Below are positions 16,141 through 23,961 of a stretch of DNA of 32,757 nt, piece by piece. The stretch spans positions 1 to 32,757 of the forward strand of contig CAJTLR010000016.1 of the NCBI GenBank assembly GCA_910577185.1, read 5' to 3'. Position numbers and translations under genes: made by a program. Origin of the DNA: an uncultured Acetatifactor sp. (GTDB lineage Bacteria > Bacillota > Clostridia > Lachnospirales > Lachnospiraceae). Position 1 is the stretch's first letter, and each line of letters opens with the position of its first letter. Below the pieces are notes generated by a model. The model did no database searches. It had not been told where the DNA came from and saw only the letters and a list, made by a program, of their open reading frames with translations.

Positions 16141-17322
16141 TTAATGTATCCTGCCGTCGTAGGCCTCCAGAATATTGTGGATTTTGTCCGCGGTGGCCAG
16201 GGTGTTGGTCAGGGAGACGTCATGATTCATAAAATCAATCAGGGAAGCCACGAATTTACTCATGTCTGCCTCCAGGAAATAAGGTCTGTGGTAAAGTTCC
16301 GGGGGCAGCCAGGCCAGGTTGGTGGTCACCACTTTGTCAAAGCAGCCCTTTTCGTAGGCCTTGTCAAAACCGGCCAGTCCATCGGTGAACAGGCCGAAGG
16401 TGCAGCAGAGGAAAACCCGCCGGGCGTTCCTTTTCTTCAGCTGTTTTGCGGTGTCCAGGATACTCTGCCCGGAGGAGATGATATCATCGATGATAATCAC
16501 GTCTTTGCCGTCGATATTGTCCCCCAGAAACTCATGGGCCACTATGGGATTCTTACCCCCTACTATGGTGGAATAGTCCCGCCGCTTGTAGAACATGCCC
16601 GTGTCCACGCCCAGCACCGTGGCAAAGTAGATGGCACGGTCCAGCGCCCCTTCGTCCGGGCTGATGACGGTCAGATGGTCCTTGTCCACGATCAGGTCAT
16701 TTTCGGAATGCAGGAGCACTTTGATAAACTCATAGGGAGTTGTAAAATTGTCAAAACCGTTTAAGGGGATGGCATTCTGCACCCTGGGGTCATGCGCGTC
16801 GAAAGTGATGAAATTGCTGACGCCCATGTCCCGCAGTTCACGGAGCGCAAAGGCGCAGTCCAGTGATTCCCTGCCGTTTCGCTTGTGCTGCCTGCCCTCA
16901 TAGAGAAATGGCATAATGACATTGATCCTGTGGGCCTTGCCGTTGCAGGCCATAATCACACGCTTCAGGTCCTGATAATGGTCGTCAGGGGACATGTGGT
17001 TCTCATGGCCGAACATATGGTAGGTAATACTGTGATTGCAGATATCGGTCAGCAGGAAGAGATCCTTTCCGCGGACAGACTCCTGGAAGACAGCTTTGCC
17101 CTCCCCGCTGCCAAAACGGAGGGTTTCGGCTGCTGCCAGGTAATTTTGCTCACTGTAGCCCTGAAAGGCCGGGTCGGTTTTTACTTTGTCATTGTGAATG
17201 GTTTTGCGGAATTCCACAAGGAAATCATTAATTCTCTGTCCCATGATCCGGGCAGACGGCAGTGCGGCAATTTTCAGGGGCGCCACTGGCATGGCATTTT
17301 CCAACTCTCGTAAATTAGGCAT
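16141..17322 (-). CDS. prs: ribose-phosphate pyrophosphokinase, extended form
   Basis: This enzyme would make PRPP from ribose 5-phosphate and ATP for nucleotide, histidine and tryptophan synthesis. The PRPP-binding loop reads VIIIDDIISSGQSI, the expected DD-x3-(T/S)-G-x-(T/S) pattern with serines. ITFDAHDPRVQNA and YKRRDYSTIVGGKNP are further conserved blocks. At 393 residues it is longer than classical Prs (about 315), with an N-terminal extension and insertions; such long variants often coexist with a standard prs in clostridia, so the true role may be specialised. The start at 17322 is fixed by GGAGG six bases upstream; the frame is open to 17403 but that part is leader. It stands alone on the minus strand with its own promoter. 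Confidence 0.9.
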   Translation of the reverse strand: MPNLRELENAMPVAPLKIAALPSARIMGQRINDFLVEFRKTIHNDKVKTDPAFQGYSEQNYLAAAETLRFGSGEGKAVFQESVRGKDLFLLTDICNHSITYHMFGHENHMSPDDHYQDLKRVIMACNGKAHRINVIMPFLYEGRQHKRNGRESLDCAFALRELRDMGVSNFITFDAHDPRVQNAIPLNGFDNFTTPYEFIKVLLHSENDLIVDKDHLTVISPDEGALDRAIYFATVLGVDTGMFYKRRDYSTIVGGKNPIVAHEFLGDNIDGKDVIIIDDIISSGQSILDTAKQLKKRNARRVFLCCTFGLFTDGLAGFDKAYEKGCFDKVVTTNLAWLPPELYHRPYFLEADMSKFVASLIDFMNHDVSLTNTLATADKIHNILEAYDGRIH

Positions 17323-17348
17323 GATGTCCTCCGTATGTAAAAATGCAT

Positions 17349-17379
17349 ATGACAGGAACTGTTCTGCGGATCCTGTCAT
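17349..17379 (-). promoter_or_regulatory. hairpin in the prs leader
   Basis: ATGACAGGA and TCCTGTCAT form a perfect nine-pair inverted repeat with a 13-base loop, inside the predicted untranslated leader and about 15 bases upstream of the ribosome binding site. It could influence prs translation or message stability. Confidence 0.5.
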
Positions 17380-17414
17380 CCGATACGGCACAAAGAAATG
17401 CACCTTTTAATTAT

Positions 17415-17443
17415 TTTATATCATTATGTAAGAGACTCGTCAA
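17415..17443 (-). promoter_or_regulatory. sigma-A-type promoter of prs
   Basis: On the minus strand TTGACG (17443-17438) and TATAAA (17420-17415) are 17 bases apart, giving a leader of about 85 bases before the ATG. Confidence 0.8.
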
Positions 17444-17454
17444 GAAATTTCTTG
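17441..17454. promoter_or_regulatory. perfect palindrome over the prs -35 box
   Basis: CAAGAAATTTCTTG is a perfect 14-base palindrome that overlaps half of the prs -35 element, the right place for a repressor site. I do not recognise it as the PurR box or another named operator. Confidence 0.5.
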
Positions 17455-17609
17455 CGATATAGGAACTGGTCATTATTTCCGGGCGGCCAATCAGCCAAAA
17501 CCCTGAAATGTCACAGGAACGGGTACAAAGCAGGAAGATGCGCCACGGCCCGCAGAAGTCCTGCAAAACCCCGGGAAACGGGGCCCGGCGGAAAGGAAAA
17601 CAGGTAAAA

Positions 17610-18947
17610 ATGCAGAAAAAACAACATGTCATAAAAAGGGTTCTTCCCGGCAGCATTGCGGAAGAACTGGAGATTGCGGCTGGAGACAGGCTGGTTTCCG
17701 TGGCCGGTACGGAAATAGAAGATATTTTCGATTACCAGTTTCTGGTACAAGATACCTATATTGAAGTTGTGGTGGAGAAGCCGGATGGGGAACAGTGGCT
17801 TCTGGAGGTGGAGAAGGAATTTGACGAGGATCTTGGAATAGAGTTTGAAAACGGTCTTATGGACGAATACAGAAGCTGCAGAAACAAATGTATCTTCTGC
17901 TTTATAGATCAGATGCCCCCGGGAATGCGGGAGACCCTTTATTTTAAGGATGACGATTCCAGACTGTCCTTTCTCCAGGGAAATTATGTGACACTGACCA
18001 ATATGTCGGACCATGACATCGAAAGAATCTGCCGCTACCGCCTGTCACCCATTAATATTTCCTTCCATACCATGAATCCCGCCCTGCGCTGCCGGATGCT
18101 GAACAACCGTTTCGCGGGAGAGGCGCTGAAAAAGGCGGACATGCTGTTTCAGGCAGATATCCGCATGAACGGACAGATTGTGCTGTGCAAAGGCGTCAAC
18201 GACGGCGGGGAGCTGGAATACAGCATCCGGGAACTGATGAAGTATATTCCCGTTCTGGAAAGCGTCTCGGTGGTGCCGGTGGGCCTGTCAAAATACAGGG
18301 AAGGATTGTATCCGCTGGAGCCTTTCACAAAAGAAGATGCAGCCATGGTCATTGACCTGATCGAAAAATACCAGCGGGAATGTTTTGAAAATTACGGCAC
18401 CCATTTCGTGCATGCCAGTGACGAATGGTATCTTATGGCAGACAGGGAAGTGCCGGAGGAGGCGCGCTATGACGGCTACCTGCAGCTGGAGAACGGGGTG
18501 GGCATGCTGCGGCTTCTGCTTTGTGAATTTGAGGAAGAAATGAAAAAACACCTGAAATTGGGCGAAATTCCGGATAGTTCCCCCAGGGGAGAGATTTCTC
18601 TTGCCACAGGCCTTCTGGCATACCCCTGTATCCGGAAGATGGCCGGGCAGATGATGGAAGCCTGGCCGGGGCTTTTGATCCATGTGTATCCCGTCACCAA
18701 CTTCTTTTTCGGGGAGCGGATCACGGTTTCCGGCCTGCTCACGGGCCAGGACCTGCTGGCGCAGCTTCAGGGAAAACCCCTGGGCAGATGCCTGCTTCTG
18801 CCGGAAAACATGTTTCGCAGCGGGGAAGACGTATTTCTGGATGATATGAGGGCGGGAGATTTGGAAAAAGCTTTACAAGTGCCGATTAATATTGTAAAAT
18901 CAAGCGGAAAAGAGTTTGTGGATGCGATTCTGGACAGCAGTAACTGA
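17610..18947 (+). CDS. DUF512 family protein with PDZ-like and radical SAM-like parts
   Basis: A 445-residue protein of a family widespread in clostridia and cyanobacteria. The N-terminus (about 5-60) looks like a PDZ domain (VLPGSIAEELEIAAGDRLVS). It is followed by CRNKCIFCFIDQMPPGMRET (Cys90, Cys94, Cys97), a CxxxCxxC cluster motif that suggests a radical SAM [4Fe-4S] enzyme, and then the DUF512 domain. The function is unknown to me; the radical SAM idea rests on the cysteine motif. The start at 17610 has AGG eight bases upstream; the frame runs up to 17508 without a good site. The gene lies directly upstream of der, a position often conserved. Confidence 0.9.
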   Translation: MQKKQHVIKRVLPGSIAEELEIAAGDRLVSVAGTEIEDIFDYQFLVQDTYIEVVVEKPDGEQWLLEVEKEFDEDLGIEFENGLMDEYRSCRNKCIFCFIDQMPPGMRETLYFKDDDSRLSFLQGNYVTLTNMSDHDIERICRYRLSPINISFHTMNPALRCRMLNNRFAGEALKKADMLFQADIRMNGQIVLCKGVNDGGELEYSIRELMKYIPVLESVSVVPVGLSKYREGLYPLEPFTKEDAAMVIDLIEKYQRECFENYGTHFVHASDEWYLMADREVPEEARYDGYLQLENGVGMLRLLLCEFEEEMKKHLKLGEIPDSSPRGEISLATGLLAYPCIRKMAGQMMEAWPGLLIHVYPVTNFFFGERITVSGLLTGQDLLAQLQGKPLGRCLLLPENMFRSGEDVFLDDMRAGDLEKALQVPINIVKSSGKEFVDAILDSSN

Positions 18948-19023
18948 CCGGATGTGCCCGGCGGTTTCCCATTGTGGACTTGGCACAAAATGCGGAACCG
19001 GAATCAAAGAATAGGAGCAGGAA

Positions 19024-20364
19024 ATGGGAAAAAGAAATACAAAACCGATTGTGGCAGTGGTTGGCAGGCCCAATGTGGGAAAATCCACTTTGTTCAACGC
19101 CCTGGCGGGACAGAGGATCTCCATTGTACAGGATACTCCCGGCATTACCCGGGACAGAATTTACACGGACGTGAACTGGCTGAATCATGCTTTTACCCTG
19201 ATAGATACAGGCGGAATCGAACCGGACAGCCAGGATGTGATATTATCCCAGATGAGGGCCCAGGCCCAGATTGCCATTGACACGGCAGACGTGATTATTT
19301 TTCTGGTGGACGTAAAGGACGGACTTGTGGACTCGGACGCCAAGGTTGCGGATATGCTCAGGCGTTCCCATAAACCGGTGGTACTGGTGGTCAACAAGGT
19401 GGACAGCTTTGAAAAGTATATGGCGGATGTATATGAATTCTATAATCTGGGCATAGGGGAGCCCCATGCCGTTTCCGCGGCCAACAAGCTGGGACTGGGG
19501 GACATGCTGGAAGAAGTGGTGTCCTATTTTCACAAAGACAGCGGGGAAGGGGAAGAGGACGACCGGCCCAGGATTGCCATTGTGGGAAAGCCCAATGTGG
19601 GGAAATCTTCCCTGATCAACAGGCTGCTGGGGGAAGAACGTCTGATTGTATCCGATATTGCGGGAACTACCCGGGACGCCGTGGACACGGAAGTGACCCA
19701 CAACGGAAAAGAATATGTTTTCATCGACACGGCAGGACTGCGCAGGAAGAATAAAATCAAGGAAGATCTGGAGCGGTATATGATTTTCCGTGCGGTCAGT
19801 GCGGTGGAACGGTCGGACATTGTGGTTCTGGTCATCGATGCCGTGGATGGCGTCAGCGAGCAGGATGCGAAGATTGCCGGGATCGCCCATGAGCGGGGCA
19901 AGGCCGTCATTATCGCCGTGAACAAATGGGATGCGGTGGAAAAAAATGACAAGACCATCTATGAGGTGACGGAAAGAATCCGGAATGTGCTTTCCTACAT
20001 GCCCTATGCGGAGATCCTTTTTATCTCGGCCCTGACGGGACAGCGGCTTCACAAGCTGTTTGACACCATCGACATGGTCAGCGAAAACCATGCCATGCGG
20101 ATAGCCACAGGGGTGCTGAACGAGATTATGGCAGAGGCGGTGGCCCTGCAGCAGCCGCCCTCTGACAAGGGTAAGCGCCTGCGGCTGTACTATATCACCC
20201 AGGTGTCCGTAAAACCGCCCACCTTTGTGATTTTTGTGAACAATAAGGAATTGATGCATTTTTCTTACACAAGATATATCGAAAATCAGATCCGGGAAAC
20301 TTTCGGCTTTCGTGGAACGCCCCTGCGGTTCATTATCAGGGAAAGAAATGAAAAGGAGCAATAG
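19024..20364 (+). CDS. der: ribosome biogenesis GTPase Der (EngA)
   Basis: Der is an essential GTPase with two G domains that takes part in 50S subunit assembly. Both P-loops are visible, GRPNVGKST (first domain, near residue 15) and GKPNVGKSS (second, near 186), with DTGGIE and DTAGLR as their G3 boxes and NKVD and NKWD as G4. A KH-like domain forms the C-terminus (VSVKPPTFVIFVNN). It has 446 residues, the normal length. AGGAG lies six bases upstream of the ATG. plsY begins six bases after the stop, so der, plsY and gpsA probably form one operon with the DUF512 gene. Confidence 0.98.
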   Translation: MGKRNTKPIVAVVGRPNVGKSTLFNALAGQRISIVQDTPGITRDRIYTDVNWLNHAFTLIDTGGIEPDSQDVILSQMRAQAQIAIDTADVIIFLVDVKDGLVDSDAKVADMLRRSHKPVVLVVNKVDSFEKYMADVYEFYNLGIGEPHAVSAANKLGLGDMLEEVVSYFHKDSGEGEEDDRPRIAIVGKPNVGKSSLINRLLGEERLIVSDIAGTTRDAVDTEVTHNGKEYVFIDTAGLRRKNKIKEDLERYMIFRAVSAVERSDIVVLVIDAVDGVSEQDAKIAGIAHERGKAVIIAVNKWDAVEKNDKTIYEVTERIRNVLSYMPYAEILFISALTGQRLHKLFDTIDMVSENHAMRIATGVLNEIMAEAVALQQPPSDKGKRLRLYYITQVSVKPPTFVIFVNNKELMHFSYTRYIENQIRETFGFRGTPLRFIIRERNEKEQ

Positions 20365-20369
20365 GGTCT

Positions 20370-21059
20370 ATGGAAAGGATTATCTGTTTAGTCATCGGTT
20401 ATGCGTTCGGTTTGTTTCAGACTTCTTATTTTTACGGAAAGGCACATGGGATTGATATCAGGCAGTACGGCAGCGGCAATGCGGGAACCACCAATGCCCT
20501 GCGCGTGCTGGGCACCAGGGCGGGGCTTATCGTGCTGGCCGGGGACTGCCTGAAATGTATGGCGGCAGTGTGGGTGTCAAGACTGATTTTCGGGCAGAGT
20601 CACCCGGACATGATCTATCTGCTGTCACTTTATACCGGGGCAGGAGCGATTCTGGGACATAATTTCCCTTTTTACATGAATTTCAGGGGAGGAAAGGGAA
20701 TTGCCGCCACGGCCGGTCTGATTCTGTCCTTCCATCCATATTTTATCGTCATGGGTGTGGCAGTGTTTTTCGGTATTTTCTTCACCACCCATCTGGTTTC
20801 GCTGGGTTCTCTATTAGTGTACCTGGGCTTTGTGGTGGAGATGGTGATCTGCGGGCAGCTGGGCGTATTTGCCGGGATGACCCAGGCACAGCTGACAGAA
20901 CTCTATGTCCTGGCCCTGCTGCTGGCGGCGCTGGCCTACTGGAAACATAAGGAAAACATTGTCCGGCTGATTCATGGAAATGAAAGGAAGACATATCTGA
21001 CCAAAAAAAATAAGGTGGATGTGGAAACAGACGGTCAGGAAAAAAGCGACGGGAAATAA
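20370..21059 (+). CDS. plsY: acyl-phosphate:glycerol-3-phosphate acyltransferase PlsY
   Basis: PlsY is an integral membrane enzyme that moves an acyl chain from acyl-phosphate to glycerol 3-phosphate, the first step of phospholipid synthesis. The family signature GSGNAGTTNALRVLG and the second block HNFPFYMNFRGGKGIAAT are present, amid several hydrophobic helices. It has 229 residues, a little longer than average because of a charged C-terminal tail. It is followed by gpsA, which supplies its substrate glycerol 3-phosphate, so the pairing is functional as well as positional. Confidence 0.97.
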   Translation: MERIICLVIGYAFGLFQTSYFYGKAHGIDIRQYGSGNAGTTNALRVLGTRAGLIVLAGDCLKCMAAVWVSRLIFGQSHPDMIYLLSLYTGAGAILGHNFPFYMNFRGGKGIAATAGLILSFHPYFIVMGVAVFFGIFFTTHLVSLGSLLVYLGFVVEMVICGQLGVFAGMTQAQLTELYVLALLLAALAYWKHKENIVRLIHGNERKTYLTKKNKVDVETDGQEKSDGK

Positions 21060-21103
21060 AACAGAATATTCAGGCAGGAAAACAACTGCGGAAAAGAGGC
21101 GTT

Positions 21104-22111
21104 ATGGCAGAAATCAGTATCATAGGCGGAGGAAGCTGGGGCATTGCCCTTGCGGTGCTGTTACGAAAGAACGGACATAAGATAACGGTCTGGTCGGCAT
21201 TGGAAGCGGAAATCCAGATGCTGGAAGAGGAGCATGAACACAGGATGCTGCCGGGGGTAAAGCTGCCGGAAGATACGGTTTTCACCATGGACGAGAGAGA
21301 GGCGGCGCAGGGAAAGGACCTGCTGGTCATGGCAGTGGCCAGCTCCTACACCAGGAAGACTGCCGGGCGTTTTGCCCCGTATGTGGCAGATGCCCAGAAA
21401 ATCGTAAACGTGGCCAAGGGAATCGAAACAGGGACACTGATGACCCTTTCCGAGATCATTGCGCAGGAAATTCCCCAGGCTGACGTGGCAGTGATGTCCG
21501 GCCCTTCCCACGCGGAAGAAGTGGGCCGCGGACTGCCAACCACCATCGTGGTGGGGGCGGCCTCGAAATCCACTGCGGAATTTATCCAGAATCTGTTTAT
21601 GAATGAGGTGTTCCGGGTCTATGTGAGCCCGGATATCCTGGGAATGGAACTGGGGGGAGCCCTGAAAAATGTGGTGGCTCTTGCGGCGGGAATTGCCGAC
21701 GGCCTGGGGTACGGGGACAATACCAAGGCCGCGCTGATCACCCGGGGAATCACGGAGATTGCCAGACTGGGAACGGCCATGGGCGGGAAGTTCGAGACAT
21801 TCTGCGGTCTCACCGGCATCGGAGACCTGATTGTGACCTGTGCCAGTATGCATTCCAGAAACCGCCGTGCAGGGATTCTGATCGGTCAGGGGAAAACTTA
21901 CGAGGAAGCCATGTCCCAGGTACAGATGGTGGTGGAGGGCGTCCATTCCGCCAAAGCCGCAATGGAGCTTGCCCGGAAGTACCAGGTACAGCTGCCCATC
22001 ATCGAGCAGGTGAATGAGGTGCTTTTTGCGGGAAAAAGCGCGGATCAGGCAGTGAAGGAACTGATGCTGCGGGATAAAAAACTGGAAGTGTCGGATTTGC
22101 CCTGGCGCTAA
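21104..22111 (+). CDS. gpsA: NAD(P)-dependent glycerol-3-phosphate dehydrogenase GpsA
   Basis: GpsA reduces dihydroxyacetone phosphate to glycerol 3-phosphate for phospholipid synthesis. The N-terminal dinucleotide fold starts ISIIGGGSWGIALAVLL (GxGxxG type). Further family blocks are VMSGPSHAEEVGRGLPT, the catalytic-lysine segment GGALKNVVALAAGIADGL and TRGITEIARLG. It has 335 residues, the usual length. AGAGG precedes the ATG. It is 44 bases downstream of plsY and 26 bases upstream of the MATE gene. Confidence 0.98.
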   Translation: MAEISIIGGGSWGIALAVLLRKNGHKITVWSALEAEIQMLEEEHEHRMLPGVKLPEDTVFTMDEREAAQGKDLLVMAVASSYTRKTAGRFAPYVADAQKIVNVAKGIETGTLMTLSEIIAQEIPQADVAVMSGPSHAEEVGRGLPTTIVVGAASKSTAEFIQNLFMNEVFRVYVSPDILGMELGGALKNVVALAAGIADGLGYGDNTKAALITRGITEIARLGTAMGGKFETFCGLTGIGDLIVTCASMHSRNRRAGILIGQGKTYEEAMSQVQMVVEGVHSAKAAMELARKYQVQLPIIEQVNEVLFAGKSADQAVKELMLRDKKLEVSDLPWR

Positions 22112-22137
22112 ATGCAGGAGTCGGACAGAGGAAAGCG

Positions 22138-23499
22138 ATGGAACAAAAGACAAATGTCCAGACGGAAGGGAATCCCTGGAGAATACTGATTCTGTTTTCC
22201 CTTCCGCTTATGGCGGGAAATATTTTCCAGCAGATGTACACGGTGGTGGATACGGCCGTGGTGGGGAAAGTCCTGGGAGTGGATGCCCTGGCGGCCCTGG
22301 GGGCAGTGGACTGGCTGAACTGGCTGACCCTGGGGGTGACGCAGGGATTTGCCCAGGGGTTTTCCATATTGATGGCGCAGAAATTCGGCGCAGGCGAACA
22401 TGGAAAACTGCGCCAGGTCATTGCAAATTCCATTCTGCTGGCTTCACTCTGCGCCATATGCCTGACTTTTGCCAGCGAGGCCCTGGCCGGCACCGCCATA
22501 TCTTTGCTGAAAACACCTGAAGAAATACAGCCTGTTTCCATGGCGTACCTGAGAATTCTGTTCGCCGGACTGCCCATAGTGATGGCATACAATCTTGCGG
22601 CCGCCATTCTCCGGGCCCTGGGAAACGGGAAAACGCCTTTGGTGGCAATGGTGATTGCTTCACTGACCAATATTTTGCTGGATTTCGTATTTGTCATGGG
22701 ATTTGACTGGGGCGTGCAGGGTGCCGCGGCAGCCACGCTGATTGCACAGTGCCTGTCGGCAGTTTACTGCATCCGGCATATCTGCAGGATTCCCCTGATT
22801 CACCTCACACGGAATGACTGGAATCCCAAATGGCCGCTGTGGGGCACGCTTATGAAGCTGGGACTGCCCATGGCATTCCAGAATACGGTGATTTCGGTGG
22901 GCGGGATGATTGTACAGACCATCGTCAACGGATTCGGTGTGATTTTCATCGCCGGCATGACCGCCACCAACAAGCTTTACGGGCTTCTGGAAGTGGCCGC
23001 CACTTCCTACGGATACGCCATGGTGACTTACGCCGGACAGAATCTCGGGGCGGGCAAAATACGCAGAATCTCCCAGGGAACACGGGCCGGTCTGGTCATC
23101 GCCACAGGAACCTCCCTGCTGATTGCGGGTATTATGCTGGGCTTCGGAAGGCAGATTCTGGCATGGTTTATGCCTGCGGACGCGGCCGGAAGCGTGCAGG
23201 CCCTGGAAATTGCCTATCATTATCTGGCCATTATGGCTTTCTGCCTTCCCGTACTGTATCTGCTGCATATTACACGGAGCTGTATCCAGGGGCTTGGAAA
23301 TACGATCCTGCCCATGGTGTCCGGCGTGGCGGAATTTGTCATGCGCACCGGCTCCGCGCTGCTTCTGCCATATTTCTTCGGGGAGAACGGTATTATGTAT
23401 GCGGAAATTCTGGCCTGGCTGGGGGCTGACCTGATTCTGGTGCCCAGCTATCTGGGCCTGATGAGGCGGCTGCGGCAAAGGCAGGAGAAGGAAATATAA
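22138..23499 (+). CDS. MATE family efflux transporter
   Basis: A 453-residue membrane protein with about twelve hydrophobic helices in two related halves, the layout of multidrug and toxic compound extrusion transporters that exchange drugs for Na+ or H+. The first helix region (LPLMAGNIFQQMYTVVDTAV) and the loop after it (ALGAVDWLNWLTLGV) are typical of the family. It may be the last gene of the der-plsY-gpsA operon, 26 bases after gpsA. Its substrate cannot be told. The next promoter begins 24 bases after its stop and serves the ABC locus. Confidence 0.93.
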   Translation: MEQKTNVQTEGNPWRILILFSLPLMAGNIFQQMYTVVDTAVVGKVLGVDALAALGAVDWLNWLTLGVTQGFAQGFSILMAQKFGAGEHGKLRQVIANSILLASLCAICLTFASEALAGTAISLLKTPEEIQPVSMAYLRILFAGLPIVMAYNLAAAILRALGNGKTPLVAMVIASLTNILLDFVFVMGFDWGVQGAAAATLIAQCLSAVYCIRHICRIPLIHLTRNDWNPKWPLWGTLMKLGLPMAFQNTVISVGGMIVQTIVNGFGVIFIAGMTATNKLYGLLEVAATSYGYAMVTYAGQNLGAGKIRRISQGTRAGLVIATGTSLLIAGIMLGFGRQILAWFMPADAAGSVQALEIAYHYLAIMAFCLPVLYLLHITRSCIQGLGNTILPMVSGVAEFVMRTGSALLLPYFFGENGIMYAEILAWLGADLILVPSYLGLMRRLRQRQEKEI

Positions 23500-23522
23500 G
23501 ATCGCAAAATCGAAAAAAGTGG

Positions 23523-23551
23523 TTGACTTTTTTTCCCATTATGCTTATACT
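23523..23551 (+). promoter_or_regulatory. promoter of the ABC transporter locus leader
   Basis: TTGACT (23523-23528) and TATACT (23546-23551) have a 17-base spacer. The start is predicted near 23558, about 36 bases before the leader-peptide ATG. Confidence 0.85.
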
Positions 23552-23593
23552 GTATAAGGGTCAGAAAATTTAGAGGAAAGGAGGCAGAAGATC

Positions 23594-23668
23594 ATGACCA
23601 ACAAATTATGGAACGGAACAGGATATATTCATATTGTGAAATTGCCTCCCGCGGATAGAGTAGATTAA
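23594..23668 (+). CDS. 24-residue leader peptide ORF upstream of ABC transporter genes
   Basis: A very short ORF with an excellent ribosome binding site, AAAGGAGG, seven bases before the ATG. The peptide starts MTNKLWNGTG and contains a Leu-Pro-Pro stretch at residues 17-19, a known type of ribosome pausing motif. It lies between a strong promoter and a strong terminator and just ahead of the ABC genes, the classic place for a regulatory leader peptide. GGAGGCA of its binding site (23580-23586) is fully complementary to TGCCTCC (23643-23649), which overlaps the Pro-Pro codons. I see no similarity to a named leader peptide. Confidence 0.7.
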   Translation: MTNKLWNGTGYIHIVKLPPADRVD

Positions 23669-23674
23669 GTTTAT

Positions 23675-23696
23675 CGGCAGTCTTTGTATGATGCCG
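23675..23696 (+). promoter_or_regulatory. upstream hairpin of the candidate attenuator
   Basis: CGGCA (23675-23679) and TGCCG (23692-23696) form a short hairpin just after the leader ORF stop. ATGGT (23701-23705) can pair with ACCAT (23713-23717), which would compete with the terminator stem that follows. Confidence 0.4.
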
Positions 23697-23711
23697 GAAG
23701 ATGGTGAATGG

Positions 23712-23749
23712 AACCATGGCTGTCTGCTTTGCAGGAGCCATGGTTTTTT
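23712..23749 (+). terminator. terminator or attenuator ahead of the ABC transporter genes
   Basis: AACCATGGCT (23712-23721) pairs perfectly with AGCCATGGTT (23736-23745), with an inner CTGC-TTT-GCAG stem, followed by a T-run. It lies about 210 bases before the first ABC gene, so the ABC genes are expressed only by read-through or from a promoter I did not find in 23750-23961. Confidence 0.88.
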
Positions 23750-23961
23750 GTCACTATTTTCCGGCTTTTTTATGACCGGATCCATGCCGGAAGTAAGCTT
23801 TCCTCCGGTATACGGTATCGCGGAGCCGGCAGCTGCACTTAGTCCTGAAAGGACGCTTCTGTTTGCGGTTTTGCGGGAGAAAAGACTGGGAGCGCGGGAG
23901 AATGACTGGCTGTAAAAGCATTTGTGACAGTCAGATACTGGAACGGGAACGGAGGAAGGAA

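Noticed and set aside
19243..20361. Long open frame on the minus strand opposite der
   Set aside because: It is antisense to a complete, conserved gene and shows no family motifs; a similar case lies opposite rbgA (6231-7421).
23750..23961. Riboswitch before the first ABC gene
   Set aside because: Short CCGG-rich hairpins exist, but nothing matches a riboswitch core I know; the leader-peptide attenuator explains the region better.
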